64,000 nt of DNA from Pseudogemmobacter sp044142105 (GTDB lineage Bacteria > Pseudomonadota > Alphaproteobacteria > Rhodobacterales > Rhodobacteraceae). The notes under the pieces were generated by a model. That model was not told the DNA's origin. It saw only the letters and a program-made list of their open reading frames with translations, and did no database searches. This document shows, piece after piece, positions 51,392-59,832 of the stretch (the stretch's first letter is position 1; each line of letters opens with the position of its first letter). The translations under genes were made by a program, and so were the position numbers. Location of the stretch: contig NZ_JBGTYM010000002.1 in assembly GCF_044142105.1 (NCBI RefSeq), forward strand, positions 310,001 to 374,000. The letters run 5' to 3'.

Positions 51392-52308
51392 GCCTTGGTC
51401 TCCTCCAGCGGCGCGACGGGCGCTTCTGCCGGGGCGGCCAGCTCTCCCTTGATCGCGGGGGGCAGCGCCAGCAGCATCCGCAAGAGCGTGACCAGTTCCT
51501 CGCGCAGCGCCTTGCGATGAATGACCCGGTCGAGCATCCCGTGATCCAAGAGATATTCGGCGCGCTGGAAGCCTTCGGGCAGTTTCTCGCGGATGGTCTG
51601 TTCGATCACCCGCGCGCCCGCAAAGCCGATCTGGGCGTTGGGTTCGGAAATCTGGATGTCGCCCAGCATGGCGTAGGAGGCGGTGACGCCGCCGGTGGTC
51701 GGATGCGTGAGGACGACGATATAGGGAAGGCCCGCCTCTTTCAGCATCTGCACCGCGACCGTGGTGCGCGGCATCTGCATGAGCGAGAGCATTCCTTCCT
51801 GCATCCGGGCGCCGCCCGAGGCGGAGAAGAGGACGAGGGGCTTCTTGCGCTCGACCGCGCTGGTCGCGGCGGCGACGATGGCGTTGCCGACATACATGCC
51901 CATGGAACCGGCCATGAAGCTGAAATCCTGCGCGGCGGCGACGATCGGGGTGCGGCCGATTTCGCCCTCGGCCACCAGCATCGCGTCTTTTTCGCCGCTG
52001 GCCTTCTGCGCTGCCTTCAGCCGCTCGGTATATTTCTTCTGGTCGCGGAAATGCAGCGGGTCGGTGGTGGGATCGGGGACCTTGACCTCGGTGAAGATGC
52101 CGCCGTCAAACAGCGCGGCAAAGCGATCGCGCGGGCTGATCGTCATGTGGTGATCGCAATTCGAGCAGACGTTGAGATTCGCCGCCAGTTCGCGATGGAA
52201 CAGCATCGTCCCGCATTCGGGGCATTTCGTCCAAAGGTTCTCGGGAACCTCGCGCCGCGAGAAGAGCGAGTTGATCTTCGGGCGGACGTAATTGGTGATC
52301 CAGTTCAT
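51388..52308 (-). CDS. accD: acetyl-CoA carboxylase carboxyltransferase subunit beta
   Basis: A 306-residue subunit of the enzyme making malonyl-CoA for fatty acid synthesis. The N-terminus carries a four-cysteine zinc ribbon (CPECGTMLFHRE ... CSNCDHHM, about residues 28-50), followed by the crotonase-fold core with FSASGGARMQEGMLSLMQM and HPTTGGVTASYAMLGD. The C-terminal 15 residues are Ala/Pro/Glu-rich. ATG 52308 gives the family start MNWITNYVRPKI. First gene of accD-folC. Confidence 0.97.
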   Translation of the reverse strand: MNWITNYVRPKINSLFSRREVPENLWTKCPECGTMLFHRELAANLNVCSNCDHHMTISPRDRFAALFDGGIFTEVKVPDPTTDPLHFRDQKKYTERLKAAQKASGEKDAMLVAEGEIGRTPIVAAAQDFSFMAGSMGMYVGNAIVAAATSAVERKKPLVLFSASGGARMQEGMLSLMQMPRTTVAVQMLKEAGLPYIVVLTHPTTGGVTASYAMLGDIQISEPNAQIGFAGARVIEQTIREKLPEGFQRAEYLLDHGMLDRVIHRKALREELVTLLRMLLALPPAIKGELAAPAEAPVAPLEETKA

Positions 52309-52702
52309 GGATGGTGCCTTCCCGGCCTTTTCTGTCGGACCCCGAGATAAGCGGAGCCTGCAGGAAAAGCAATTCCCGGCGGGCCGATCGGCGGGCGGGG
52401 GCAGGCGTCGGCCGAGGCAGGACGGGCCGGCGATGCCCTGTCGTGGCCAGAGGCGGCGGCGGTGCGATCCGGCTTCGTTGCGCATCGCGCCGCCAGTGCA
52501 CGCCTTGTCCCCGGCCCAGACGCCGCGCGACAGGCGAAGCGCGGAACGGCCGTGTTGACGACCGGCCCGGGGCAGAAGGCGCGGGTCTGATCCGCATGCG
52601 GCGCATTTCAGGTGACAGAGCGGTTGGCGCGTGATCTTCTGGGCCGCCGCGCGGGCCCCGGCATCCTGCCGCCCGCCATCTTGGCCAACAGGAGCGCCCG
52701 CC
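52309..52702. other. intergenic stretch without a recognisable gene
   Basis: About 390 bases between the divergent accD and LysE-family genes. Open frames on both strands lack ribosome sites and family-like residues. It must hold the accD promoter. The LysE ribosome site AGGAG lies near its right end; I see no operator-like symmetry. Confidence 0.5.
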
Positions 52703-53308
52703 GTGAGCCTCGACTATCTTCTAACTGCCTTCATCGTCTGCCTCTCGCCCGGGATCGGCGTGGTCTACACATTGTCCGCAACCCTGGGCGGCGGCTTCCG
52801 CGCCGGGCTCTGGGCCTCGGTCGGCTGCACGCTGGCGACGGTGCTGCACATGATCGTCGCCATGGCCGGGCTGGCGGCGGTGCTGCATACCAGCGCCATC
52901 CTGTTCCAGACCATAAAATTCGCGGGCGTCGCCTATCTTCTCTGGATGGCCTGGGGCGTCTTGCAGGATCGCGGCGGCCTGTCCATCGCGCCGCGCGCGC
53001 CCGAGCCCGCCGCGCGCCTTGTCCGGCGCGGCATCCTTCTCAACATCCTCAACCCCAAGCTGCCGCTGTTCTTCATCGCCTTCCTGCCGCAGTTCATGCC
53101 CGCGGGCAGCGGCACGGCGCATCTCGTGCAGCTTGGCGTCGTCTTCAACGCCATGACCTTCGGGGTTTTTCTGGGTTATGCCGCGCTTGCCGCAACCAGC
53201 CGGCAGCGGCTTCTGGCCAGCGCCGCCGCGATGCGCTGGCTGCGCCGCGCCTTCGCCGCGTCTTTCGCGGCGCTTGGCCTGAAACTCGCGGCCGAGACGG
53301 CGCGCTAG
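52703..53308 (+). CDS. LysE/RhtB-family amino acid exporter
   Basis: A 201-residue inner-membrane protein with five to six helices. The opening SLDYLLTAFIVCLSPGIGVVYTLS carries the family's Pro-Gly turn, and LNPKLPLFFIAFLPQFM is the signature between helices 3 and 4. Family members export amino acids or homoserine lactones; the substrate is open. The start is a GTG at 52703 with AGGAG nine bases upstream. The longer frame from 52631 is not hydrophobic. Confidence 0.88.
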   Translation: MSLDYLLTAFIVCLSPGIGVVYTLSATLGGGFRAGLWASVGCTLATVLHMIVAMAGLAAVLHTSAILFQTIKFAGVAYLLWMAWGVLQDRGGLSIAPRAPEPAARLVRRGILLNILNPKLPLFFIAFLPQFMPAGSGTAHLVQLGVVFNAMTFGVFLGYAALAATSRQRLLASAAAMRWLRRAFAASFAALGLKLAAETAR

Positions 53309-53335
53309 AGACGCGCCCCATCGCTCCGCGCCAGA

Positions 53336-54091
53336 ATGTTCGCCGCCCTTCCCGATCCGCCTGCGCTTGCGCTTCTGATGATCACGGCCTTCCTGGCGGG
53401 TCTGGCCCGCGGCTTTTCCGGCTTTGGCGCGGCGCTGATCTTCATCCCGATCGCCAGCGCCCTGACCGGCCCGCAAGTCGCCGCGCCCCTTCTGCTGGTC
53501 GTCGACAGCGCGATGACCCTTGGCCTGATCCCGCCCGCCTTTCGGCGCGCTGAGCGGCGCGACGTTCTTGTCATGGCGTTCGGGGCCTTTCTGGGCGTGC
53601 CGCTGGGGGTCTTGCTTCTGACCACGCTCGAGCCGGTGATCCTGCGCTGGGGGCTGGTGATCGGCTCCTTCTCGCTTCTCGTCCTTCTCTTGTCGGGCTG
53701 GCGCTATCACGGCAGGCCGAAGACGCCGCTGACCGTGCTTGTCGGCGCGATCTCGGGCCTGTTCAGCGGCGCGGCCCAGATGGGCGGGCCGCCGGTCGTG
53801 GCCTATTGGCTGGGCGGCGCGATCCCGCGCCAGACCGTGCGGGCCAATATCGTGCTGTTCTTCGCCGTCTCGACCGTGATGTCGGCCATCGGCTATCTGA
53901 TGAAGGGTCTCTTCACCCCCGGGCTTCTGGTCCTCGCGCTGGCCACGGCCGCGCCCTATGGTTTCGGCGTCTGGCTGGGCAGCCGCATGTTCGGGCTTGC
54001 CAGCGAACAGACCTTCCGCCGCCTGTGCTTTGCCATGATCGCCGTCGCGGCCATCCTGGGGATGCCCGCGCTGGACGGCCTGCTGCGCTGA
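53336..54091 (+). CDS. TauE/SafE-family anion permease
   Basis: A 251-residue membrane protein with about eight helices. The first half contains ALLMITAFLAGLARGFSGFGAALIF and the second starts at LVGAISGLFSGAAQMGGPPVVAYW, the two internal repeats of the sulfite/sulfoacetate exporter family. The substrate cannot be named. It follows the LysE gene by 27 bases and ends six bases before the converging methyltransferase. Confidence 0.87.
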   Translation: MFAALPDPPALALLMITAFLAGLARGFSGFGAALIFIPIASALTGPQVAAPLLLVVDSAMTLGLIPPAFRRAERRDVLVMAFGAFLGVPLGVLLLTTLEPVILRWGLVIGSFSLLVLLLSGWRYHGRPKTPLTVLVGAISGLFSGAAQMGGPPVVAYWLGGAIPRQTVRANIVLFFAVSTVMSAIGYLMKGLFTPGLLVLALATAAPYGFGVWLGSRMFGLASEQTFRRLCFAMIAVAAILGMPALDGLLR

Positions 54092-54097
54092 GCCGCG

Positions 54098-54922
54098 TCA
54101 GACCGGCCGGAAGCACAGGATTTCGATCGGCCTTGTTCGTCCCTCTTCGATATTCCACGCCGCATTCCTGGTCTTGGCGGGGGCGTCCGGCCCGAGAAGG
54201 ATATGCACGCCCAAACGCGGCAAGTCGCCCTTCGCCGCCAGTTCCATCATCCGGCGATAGCCTTCGAGGTATTTCGGCCCGGTCTCGCTGAGGCGAATGC
54301 GTTCGAACCCCGCCGCCTTCAGCCGCGTCACCGTGTCTTCCGGGGTCATCAGATGCTCATGGCTGCCATCGTCGCTCCACGGCACCGGATGATGCACCGG
54401 CCCGCCCTGGCCCAGACCATGCTCGGTCAGCGCGAAGAAGGCGCCGGGGCGCAGGACGCGGAAGGCCTCGGCGAAAAAGCGGTCGCGGTCGGCGATGTTC
54501 ATCGTGACATGCTGGGAATAGCCGCCATCGAAGCTCTGGTCGGGATAGGGCAGGTGCTGTCCGTCGCCCAGCACGATCTTCACCCGGTCCTGCATCCCGG
54601 TCAGCGCCGACAGGTGGTTGCCCGCCGTCACGAAGGGCGGGGTGATGTCGATCCCCTCGACCCGGCAATCAAAGCGCTGTGCCAGATAGCGTGCCGGCCC
54701 GCCGATGCCGCAGCCGATATCGACCAGCCGGTCGCCGGGCTTCACCGGCAGGTTGTCGGCCAATTCCTGCGTCGACTTGAAGCCTCGCGCGTGAAAATGG
54801 TCCACCGGCACCAGCGCCTCGACCGTCGTGCTGTCGGTCGGCAGGCCCGAGGCACGCATCGCCTCGAGCACGCGGCCAAGCACATCGCCGGTGCCCCATT
54901 GGTCGGAAACAGCATCGCCCAT
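54098..54922 (-). CDS. SAM-dependent methyltransferase, class I
   Basis: A 274-residue methyltransferase. Motif I is RLVDIGCGIGGPARYLA (about residue 65), with EGIDITPPFV (motif II region), FDGGYSQHVTMNIADR and RVLRPGAFFALTEHGL. The pattern fits the sarcosine/dimethylglycine, tocopherol or cyclopropane-type small-molecule group rather than an RNA or protein methyltransferase; the substrate is unknown. ATG 54922 follows GGGGG; a GTG at 54943 is possible. It converges on the TauE gene. Confidence 0.85.
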   Translation of the reverse strand: MGDAVSDQWGTGDVLGRVLEAMRASGLPTDSTTVEALVPVDHFHARGFKSTQELADNLPVKPGDRLVDIGCGIGGPARYLAQRFDCRVEGIDITPPFVTAGNHLSALTGMQDRVKIVLGDGQHLPYPDQSFDGGYSQHVTMNIADRDRFFAEAFRVLRPGAFFALTEHGLGQGGPVHHPVPWSDDGSHEHLMTPEDTVTRLKAAGFERIRLSETGPKYLEGYRRMMELAAKGDLPRLGVHILLGPDAPAKTRNAAWNIEEGRTRPIEILCFRPV

Positions 54923-54993
54923 GCGCTTGCCCCCCATTGACACCAGCCCAGTCTAGCACAGGCCTGCCACGTGGAAACAGGGTCGCGGAGGCT

Positions 54994-55842
54994 TCAATGC
55001 GCCATGAAGACCGGCAATTCGGCGGCTTCCAGCATATTGCGCGTCGCCCCGCCAAGGATCGCCTCGCGGAAACGCGAATGGCCATAGGCGCCCATGACCA
55101 GAAGATCGGCGTTGCTGTCCAGGCATTGCCGCACCAGCACGTCGGAGACCCGGGGCAGGGTGCGGGCCAGAACCGCGACCTCGGCCTTGACGCCATGGCG
55201 CACCAGGAACTGGCACAGAAGCCCGCCCGGATCCGAGCGTTCGGGTCCATGGGCCGCCGGGTCGATCACGGTGATCGTCACCCGTTCGGCGGCTGTCAGG
55301 AAGGGCAGCGCCTGCTTTGCGGCGACCAGCGCCTCGCGGCTTTGATTCCAGGCCAGGACGATGTGGCGGAAGCGCCCGGTCAGCGCCGCGCTGTTCTCGG
55401 GCACGACCAAGACCGGCGCCATGCCCTCGAACATCGCGGCTTCAAGGATCGCCTCATCCTCGGGGCCGACCCCCTTGCCATAGGGTTTGGCCAGCACCAC
55501 GAGATCGGCGTAGCGGGCACGCATCGCCACCAGTTCGCTCAGGGCGCCCAGCTGGGTGACGGCGCTTTCAAGCCCCCAGCGCAGTTCGGGCCCCTCGGCC
55601 ACCAGCGCCGCCTTCAGCGCGGCTTCCGTGCGCCGCGCCTCTTCCTCGGCGCGGTCCAGCGCCATCTGCAACATCACCGCGCCCGAGCCGACATAGGAAT
55701 AGCCGACCTGCGTGCGGTCCACCCCCACGGCCAGCGCATCGAGATGCGCATCGAAGCTGCGCGCCAGCCCCGCCGCGGCGGCAAGAGCGGGACCAATCCT
55801 GTTCGGCGAGGCTGCAAGCGTGAGAAGGGATTTATAGCGCAT
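54994..55842 (-). CDS. tandem universal stress protein
   Basis: A 282-residue cytoplasmic protein with two UspA domains: residues 1-140 (MRYKSLLTLAASPNRIG, with a weaker nucleotide loop) and 150-282 (RFRHIVLAWNQSREALVA ... LLVMGAYGHSRFREAILGG). The second carries the ATP-binding G-x2-G-x9-G pattern. ATG 55842 has a strong AGGAGG seven bases upstream. It diverges from ccoN, with two FNR boxes between, so it is probably made under low oxygen, like Usp genes beside fnr/cco loci in related bacteria. Confidence 0.92.
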   Translation of the reverse strand: MRYKSLLTLAASPNRIGPALAAAAGLARSFDAHLDALAVGVDRTQVGYSYVGSGAVMLQMALDRAEEEARRTEAALKAALVAEGPELRWGLESAVTQLGALSELVAMRARYADLVVLAKPYGKGVGPEDEAILEAAMFEGMAPVLVVPENSAALTGRFRHIVLAWNQSREALVAAKQALPFLTAAERVTITVIDPAAHGPERSDPGGLLCQFLVRHGVKAEVAVLARTLPRVSDVLVRQCLDSNADLLVMGAYGHSRFREAILGGATRNMLEAAELPVFMAH

Positions 55843-55905
55843 CTGTACCTCCTGCGGCATAGTCGGTTCACGAACCAAGCATAGTGAGCCAGCGAGTGCG
55901 ATTCA

Positions 55906-55919
55906 TTGACCAAGGTCAA
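55906..55919. promoter_or_regulatory. FNR box nearer the universal stress gene
   Basis: TTGACCAAGGTCAA is a symmetric FNR-type site (eight of ten consensus positions, perfect dyad). It lies 63 bases before the stress-protein start and probably serves that promoter. Confidence 0.8.
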
Positions 55920-55937
55920 AAGTGTCGCAATCCATTG

Positions 55938-55951
55938 TTGATGCAGATCAA
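55938..55951. promoter_or_regulatory. consensus FNR box upstream of ccoN
   Basis: TTGATGCAGATCAA matches TTGAT-N4-ATCAA at all ten positions. It lies 112 bases before the ccoN start, the arrangement expected for FNR activation of the cbb3 operon. Confidence 0.92.
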
Positions 55952-56063
55952 GGTATGGTGACCGCGACGGCCGTTAGACGAGCATTGTCGAACACTCTGC
56001 ACCCGAAGAACGAGTCGCGCTCGCTCTTCGGGCACGGGCATAAGAGACGAAGGGACACAAATA

Positions 56064-57668
56064 ATGTGGGACTATGCGAAACTGATCGCGCTGGGCCTGG
56101 TGGCGGTCCTGGCCGCTATCGCGGCCAATTACGCGCGCGATCTGGCCTTCATGGTCAACGCGATCGAGGTGATGCTGGTGGCAGCCATCGTCTTTGTCAT
56201 CGTGTTGCGCGGCGTGGGGACGCCGAAGCTGGCCAATGAGAACGAGTATATGGACGGGATCATCCGCTGGGGGGTGGGGTTGACCGCCTTCTGGGGGGTC
56301 GTCGGATTCCTGGTCGGCGTAGTGATCGCCAGCCAGCTCGCCTGGCCCTGGCTCAATTTCGAGGTCCTTCAGGGCATCGGCAATTTCGGTCGCCTGCGCC
56401 CGCTGCACACCAGTGCCGTGATCTTCGCCTTCGGCGGCACCGCGCTGATCACCACCGCCTTCTATGTCGTGCAGCGCACCTCCGCGGCGCGGCTGTTCGG
56501 CGGCGGTCTTGCCAATTTCGTCTTCTGGGGCTGGCAGCTGGTCATCCTGCTGGCCGCGACCAGCTATGTGCTCGGCGGCAGCCAGGGCAAGGAATATGCC
56601 GAACCGGCCTGGCATATCGACATTCTGATCACCGTGGTCTGGGTGGGCTTCCTGATCGTCTTCGCGGGCACGCTGATGAAGCGCAAGGAGCCCCATATCT
56701 ACGTCGCGAACTGGTTCTACCTGTCGATGATCATCACCATCGCCATGCTGCACCTGATCAACAACATGGCAATCCCGGTCTCGATCCTGGGCAGCCAGTC
56801 GGTGCAGGTCACCTCGGGCGTGCAGGATGCGATGATCCAGTGGTGGTACGGCCATAACGCGGTGGGCTTCTTCCTGACCGCGGGCTTCCTGGGCATGATG
56901 TATTACTTCGTCCCGAAACAGGCCGAACGCCCGGTCTTCAGCTACAAGCTGTCGATCATCCACTTCTGGGCGCTGATCTTCCTGTATATCTGGGCCGGTC
57001 CGCACCACCTGCATTACACCGCCCTGCCGAACTGGGCCTCGACCCTGGGCATGGTCTTCTCGGTCATCCTGTGGATGCCGTCCTGGGGTGGCATGATCAA
57101 CGGGCTGATGACGCTGTCGGGCGCCTGGGACAAGCTGCGCACCGATCCGATCATCCGCATGATGGTCGTCGCCATCGGCTTCTACGGCATGTCGACCTTC
57201 GAAGGCCCGATGATGTCGATCAAGGAAGTGAACTCTCTGTCGCACTATACCGACTGGACCATCGGTCACGTCCATTCTGGCGCCCTGGGCTGGAACGGCA
57301 TGATCACCTTCGGCGCGCTGTACTTCCTGACCCCGCGCCTGTGGAACCGCGAGGGCCTGTATTCGCTCAAGCTTGTCAGCTGGCACTTCTGGCTCGCCAC
57401 CATCGGCATCGTCCTCTACGCCTCGTCCATGTGGGTGACCGGCATCATGGAAGGCCTGATGTGGCGTGAAGTCGATGCGAACGGTTTCCTCGTGAACGCC
57501 TTCGCCGACACGGTGGCCGCGAAACACCCGATGAACGTCGTCCGCTCGCTTGGGGGGCTCATGTTCCTCACCGGTGCGCTGATCATGTCCTACAACCTCT
57601 GGATGACGGTGAAGGCCCAGCCCGCGAAAGCGCCGCTGAACGCCAACAACGCCGTTCCGGCTGAATAA
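56064..57668 (+). CDS. ccoN: cbb3-type cytochrome c oxidase subunit I
   Basis: The catalytic subunit (534 residues, about 12 helices) that binds haem b and the b3-CuB centre and reduces oxygen at low concentration. Visible marks are RPLHTSAVIFAFGGTA (haem b His region), WWYGHNAVGFFLTAGFLGMMYYFVP (copper-site His), IWAGPHHLHYTALP (CuB histidines) and YTDWTIGHVHSGALGWNG (haem b3/b His). GAAGGGA precedes ATG 56064. It heads ccoNOQP. Confidence 0.98.
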   Translation: MWDYAKLIALGLVAVLAAIAANYARDLAFMVNAIEVMLVAAIVFVIVLRGVGTPKLANENEYMDGIIRWGVGLTAFWGVVGFLVGVVIASQLAWPWLNFEVLQGIGNFGRLRPLHTSAVIFAFGGTALITTAFYVVQRTSAARLFGGGLANFVFWGWQLVILLAATSYVLGGSQGKEYAEPAWHIDILITVVWVGFLIVFAGTLMKRKEPHIYVANWFYLSMIITIAMLHLINNMAIPVSILGSQSVQVTSGVQDAMIQWWYGHNAVGFFLTAGFLGMMYYFVPKQAERPVFSYKLSIIHFWALIFLYIWAGPHHLHYTALPNWASTLGMVFSVILWMPSWGGMINGLMTLSGAWDKLRTDPIIRMMVVAIGFYGMSTFEGPMMSIKEVNSLSHYTDWTIGHVHSGALGWNGMITFGALYFLTPRLWNREGLYSLKLVSWHFWLATIGIVLYASSMWVTGIMEGLMWREVDANGFLVNAFADTVAAKHPMNVVRSLGGLMFLTGALIMSYNLWMTVKAQPAKAPLNANNAVPAE

Positions 57669-57683
57669 GGGGAGGGGGGACAA

Positions 57684-58427
57684 ATGGCTCTTCTCGACAA
57701 GCACAAGGCTATCGAAACCCATGCGACGCTTCTGATGGTGCTGGCCTTCCTGGTCGTCACCATCGGGGGGATCGTGCAGATCGTGCCGCTTTTCTACCTC
57801 GACAACGTGATCGAGGATGTGAAGGGCGTGCGCCCCTACACGCCCTTGGAACTGGCAGGCCGCGACATCTATATCCGCGAAGGCTGCTATGTCTGCCACA
57901 GCCAGATGATCCGCCCGATGCGGGACGAGGTTACGCGTTACGGCCATTACTCGCTGGCGGCGGAGTCGAAATACGACCATCCCTTCCAGTGGGGGTCCAA
58001 GCGCACCGGGCCCGACCTGGCCCGCGTCGGCGGCCGCTACTCGGATGAATGGCACCAGGACCACTTCGCCGATGCCAAGTCGGTGGTGCCGGAATCGGTG
58101 ATGCCGCCCTATGGGTTCCTGTTCAACAAGGTGATCGACGGGCAGTACATCCAGGACGTGGTCAAGACCAATGCCATGGTCGGCGTGCCCTATACGCAGG
58201 ACATGATCGACAACGCCCAGGCCGACTTCCAGGCCCAGGCGGACCCCAATGCCGACAGTGCCGGTCTTGAGGGGCGCTACGGCAAGGATGCCTTCGGCAA
58301 TGCGGTGAACGTGCGCAACTTCGACGGCCAGCCGCAACTGACCGAGGCCGACGCGCTGATCGCCTATATCCAGGTGCTGGGCACGATGGTCGATTTCTCG
58401 ACCTTCACCCCCGATCCGAACCGCTGA
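57684..58427 (+). CDS. ccoO: cbb3 oxidase subunit II, monohaem cytochrome c
   Basis: A 247-residue membrane-anchored cytochrome that passes electrons to CcoN. One N-terminal helix (LLMVLAFLVVTIGGIVQIVP), haem motif C68-YV-C71-H72 within REGCYVCHSQMIRPMRDEV, and Met ligand region ESVMPPYGFL. Normal length. It follows ccoN by 15 bases with GGGGAGGG before the start. Confidence 0.98.
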   Translation: MALLDKHKAIETHATLLMVLAFLVVTIGGIVQIVPLFYLDNVIEDVKGVRPYTPLELAGRDIYIREGCYVCHSQMIRPMRDEVTRYGHYSLAAESKYDHPFQWGSKRTGPDLARVGGRYSDEWHQDHFADAKSVVPESVMPPYGFLFNKVIDGQYIQDVVKTNAMVGVPYTQDMIDNAQADFQAQADPNADSAGLEGRYGKDAFGNAVNVRNFDGQPQLTEADALIAYIQVLGTMVDFSTFTPDPNR

Positions 58428-58442
58428 CGCCGGAGGAGTGTG

Positions 58443-58649
58443 ATGGAATTCTACACCTTCCTGCGCCACATGGCCGATAGCTGGGGCCTTCTGGCCATGG
58501 CCTTGGTCTTCCTGGGCGTCTGCTTCTATGTCTTCCGGCCCGGCAGCCGGAAGATGCAGGACGATGCCGCCAATTCGATCTTCCGCGATGACGATCGGCG
58601 CCCCGCGCCGCGCGCGGAAGCCGTGACCTCAAACCGGACGGAGGCGTGA
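58443..58649 (+). CDS. ccoQ: cbb3 oxidase small subunit
   Basis: A 68-residue single-helix protein (LLAMALVFLGVCFYVFRPG) with a polar C-terminus ending DDDRRPAPRAEAV. CcoQ stabilises the complex and in Rhodobacter relays oxygen-related signals. ATG 58443 follows CGGAGGAG. It sits between ccoO and ccoP with single-digit spacing to ccoP. Confidence 0.95.
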   Translation: MEFYTFLRHMADSWGLLAMALVFLGVCFYVFRPGSRKMQDDAANSIFRDDDRRPAPRAEAVTSNRTEA

Positions 58650-58650
58650 G

Positions 58651-59532
58651 ATGTGCGCCAAGAAAGTGACGAAACCCGCCCCCGGCGATGTGCCGACCAC
58701 CGGCCATAGCTGGGACGGGATCGAGGAATACGACAACCCGATGCCGCGCTGGTGGGTCTGGGTCTTCTACGCCACCATCGTCTGGGGCATCGGCTATACC
58801 ATCGCCTATCCGGCCTGGCCTTTGATCAACAGCACCACCCGCGGCCTGATCGGCGACGACCCGCGCGCCGCCGTGGTGGCCGAGATCGGCGACTGGGATG
58901 CCAAAAACGGCCCGGTGAAGGAAAAGCTGATCGCCGCCGACCTGAACGGCATCAAGGATGACCCGGCGCTGGCCTCCTATGCCGAAAACGCCGGCGCCGC
59001 CGTCTTCCGCACCAATTGCGCCCAATGCCACGGCGCGGGCGGGGCGGGGGTGCAGTCGCTTGGCTATGCGAACCTGCTGGATGACGACTGGCTCTGGGGC
59101 GGCACGATGGAGGACATCCACCTGACCGTCACCCATGGCATCCGCAACACCACCGATCCCGATGCCCGCTATTCGGAAATGCCGAAATGGGGCGTGGACG
59201 AGATGCTGGACAAGGACCAGATCAGCCAGGTCGTCGAGTATGTGCTGCAGCTTTCCGGCCAGGATCACGACGCCACGCTTGCCACCGCCGGCGCGACCGT
59301 CTTTGCCGACAACTGCGCCTCCTGCCATGGCGAGACGGGCCAGGGCGACCGCGCGCAGGGCGCCCCGAACCTTGCCGATGCGGTTTGGCTCTATGGCGGC
59401 ACGCGCGAGGCGATCCATGACTCGGTCTTCTACGCCCGCTTCGGCGTGATGCCGAACTGGAACAAGCGTCTCTCGGAAGACGAGATCCGCGCCGTCTCCT
59501 ATTACGTCCACTCACTGGGCGGCGGCGAATGA
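58651..59532 (+). CDS. ccoP: cbb3 oxidase subunit III, dihaem cytochrome c
   Basis: A 293-residue membrane-anchored dihaem cytochrome that receives electrons from soluble or membrane cytochromes. The N-terminal HSWDGIEEYDNPMPRWW is the family signature, followed by one helix. Haem motifs are C123-AQ-C126-H127 and C222-AS-C225-H226, with Met ligands in SEMPKWG and GVMPNWN. The start overlaps no gene; one base separates it from ccoQ. A hairpin follows. Confidence 0.98.
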   Translation: MCAKKVTKPAPGDVPTTGHSWDGIEEYDNPMPRWWVWVFYATIVWGIGYTIAYPAWPLINSTTRGLIGDDPRAAVVAEIGDWDAKNGPVKEKLIAADLNGIKDDPALASYAENAGAAVFRTNCAQCHGAGGAGVQSLGYANLLDDDWLWGGTMEDIHLTVTHGIRNTTDPDARYSEMPKWGVDEMLDKDQISQVVEYVLQLSGQDHDATLATAGATVFADNCASCHGETGQGDRAQGAPNLADAVWLYGGTREAIHDSVFYARFGVMPNWNKRLSEDEIRAVSYYVHSLGGGE

Positions 59533-59547
59533 TCGCCTGACCTTTCT

Positions 59548-59572
59548 CCCCGGGCGCCGCTGTCGCCCGGGG
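59548..59572 (+). terminator. hairpin after ccoP
   Basis: CCCCGGGCG (59548-59556) and CGCCCGGGG (59564-59572) form a perfect 9-bp stem with a 7-base loop 15 bases past the ccoP stop. It probably separates ccoNOQP from ccoGHIS, which has its own FNR box. Confidence 0.65.
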
Positions 59573-59754
59573 GAACTGGCACCGGCCCGCCCGTCCCTGT
59601 TCGTGCGTTTCTATGGGCGCGGTCGGTGCCTCCTGTTTCTCGGGCCGGGTCAAAACCCGGCTTTTGGCCATGTCCGGCCCCTGTCTGCGCCCCTGCGGCA
59701 TTTGCGCCCTGCGACATGGGCGCGGCTTCGAAATCCGCATCGGCGATGGGAATA

Positions 59755-59768
59755 TTGATGCAGGTCAA
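59755..59768. promoter_or_regulatory. FNR box upstream of ccoG
   Basis: TTGATGCAGGTCAA matches the FNR consensus at nine of ten positions and differs from the ccoN box by one base. It lies 64 bases before the ccoG start. Confidence 0.88.
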
Positions 59769-59832
59769 GGCTGCCAGGGCCGCGACCCCGCCATATGCTG
59801 GCAGAACATATTCACGATTCCGAGGACGTTCC

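Noticed and set aside
55974..58469. An 831-codon open frame on the minus strand opposite ccoN-ccoO
   Set aside because: It is antisense to two unmistakable genes; its product is a low-complexity His/Asp/Gln/Arg-rich string typical of GC-rich reverse frames.
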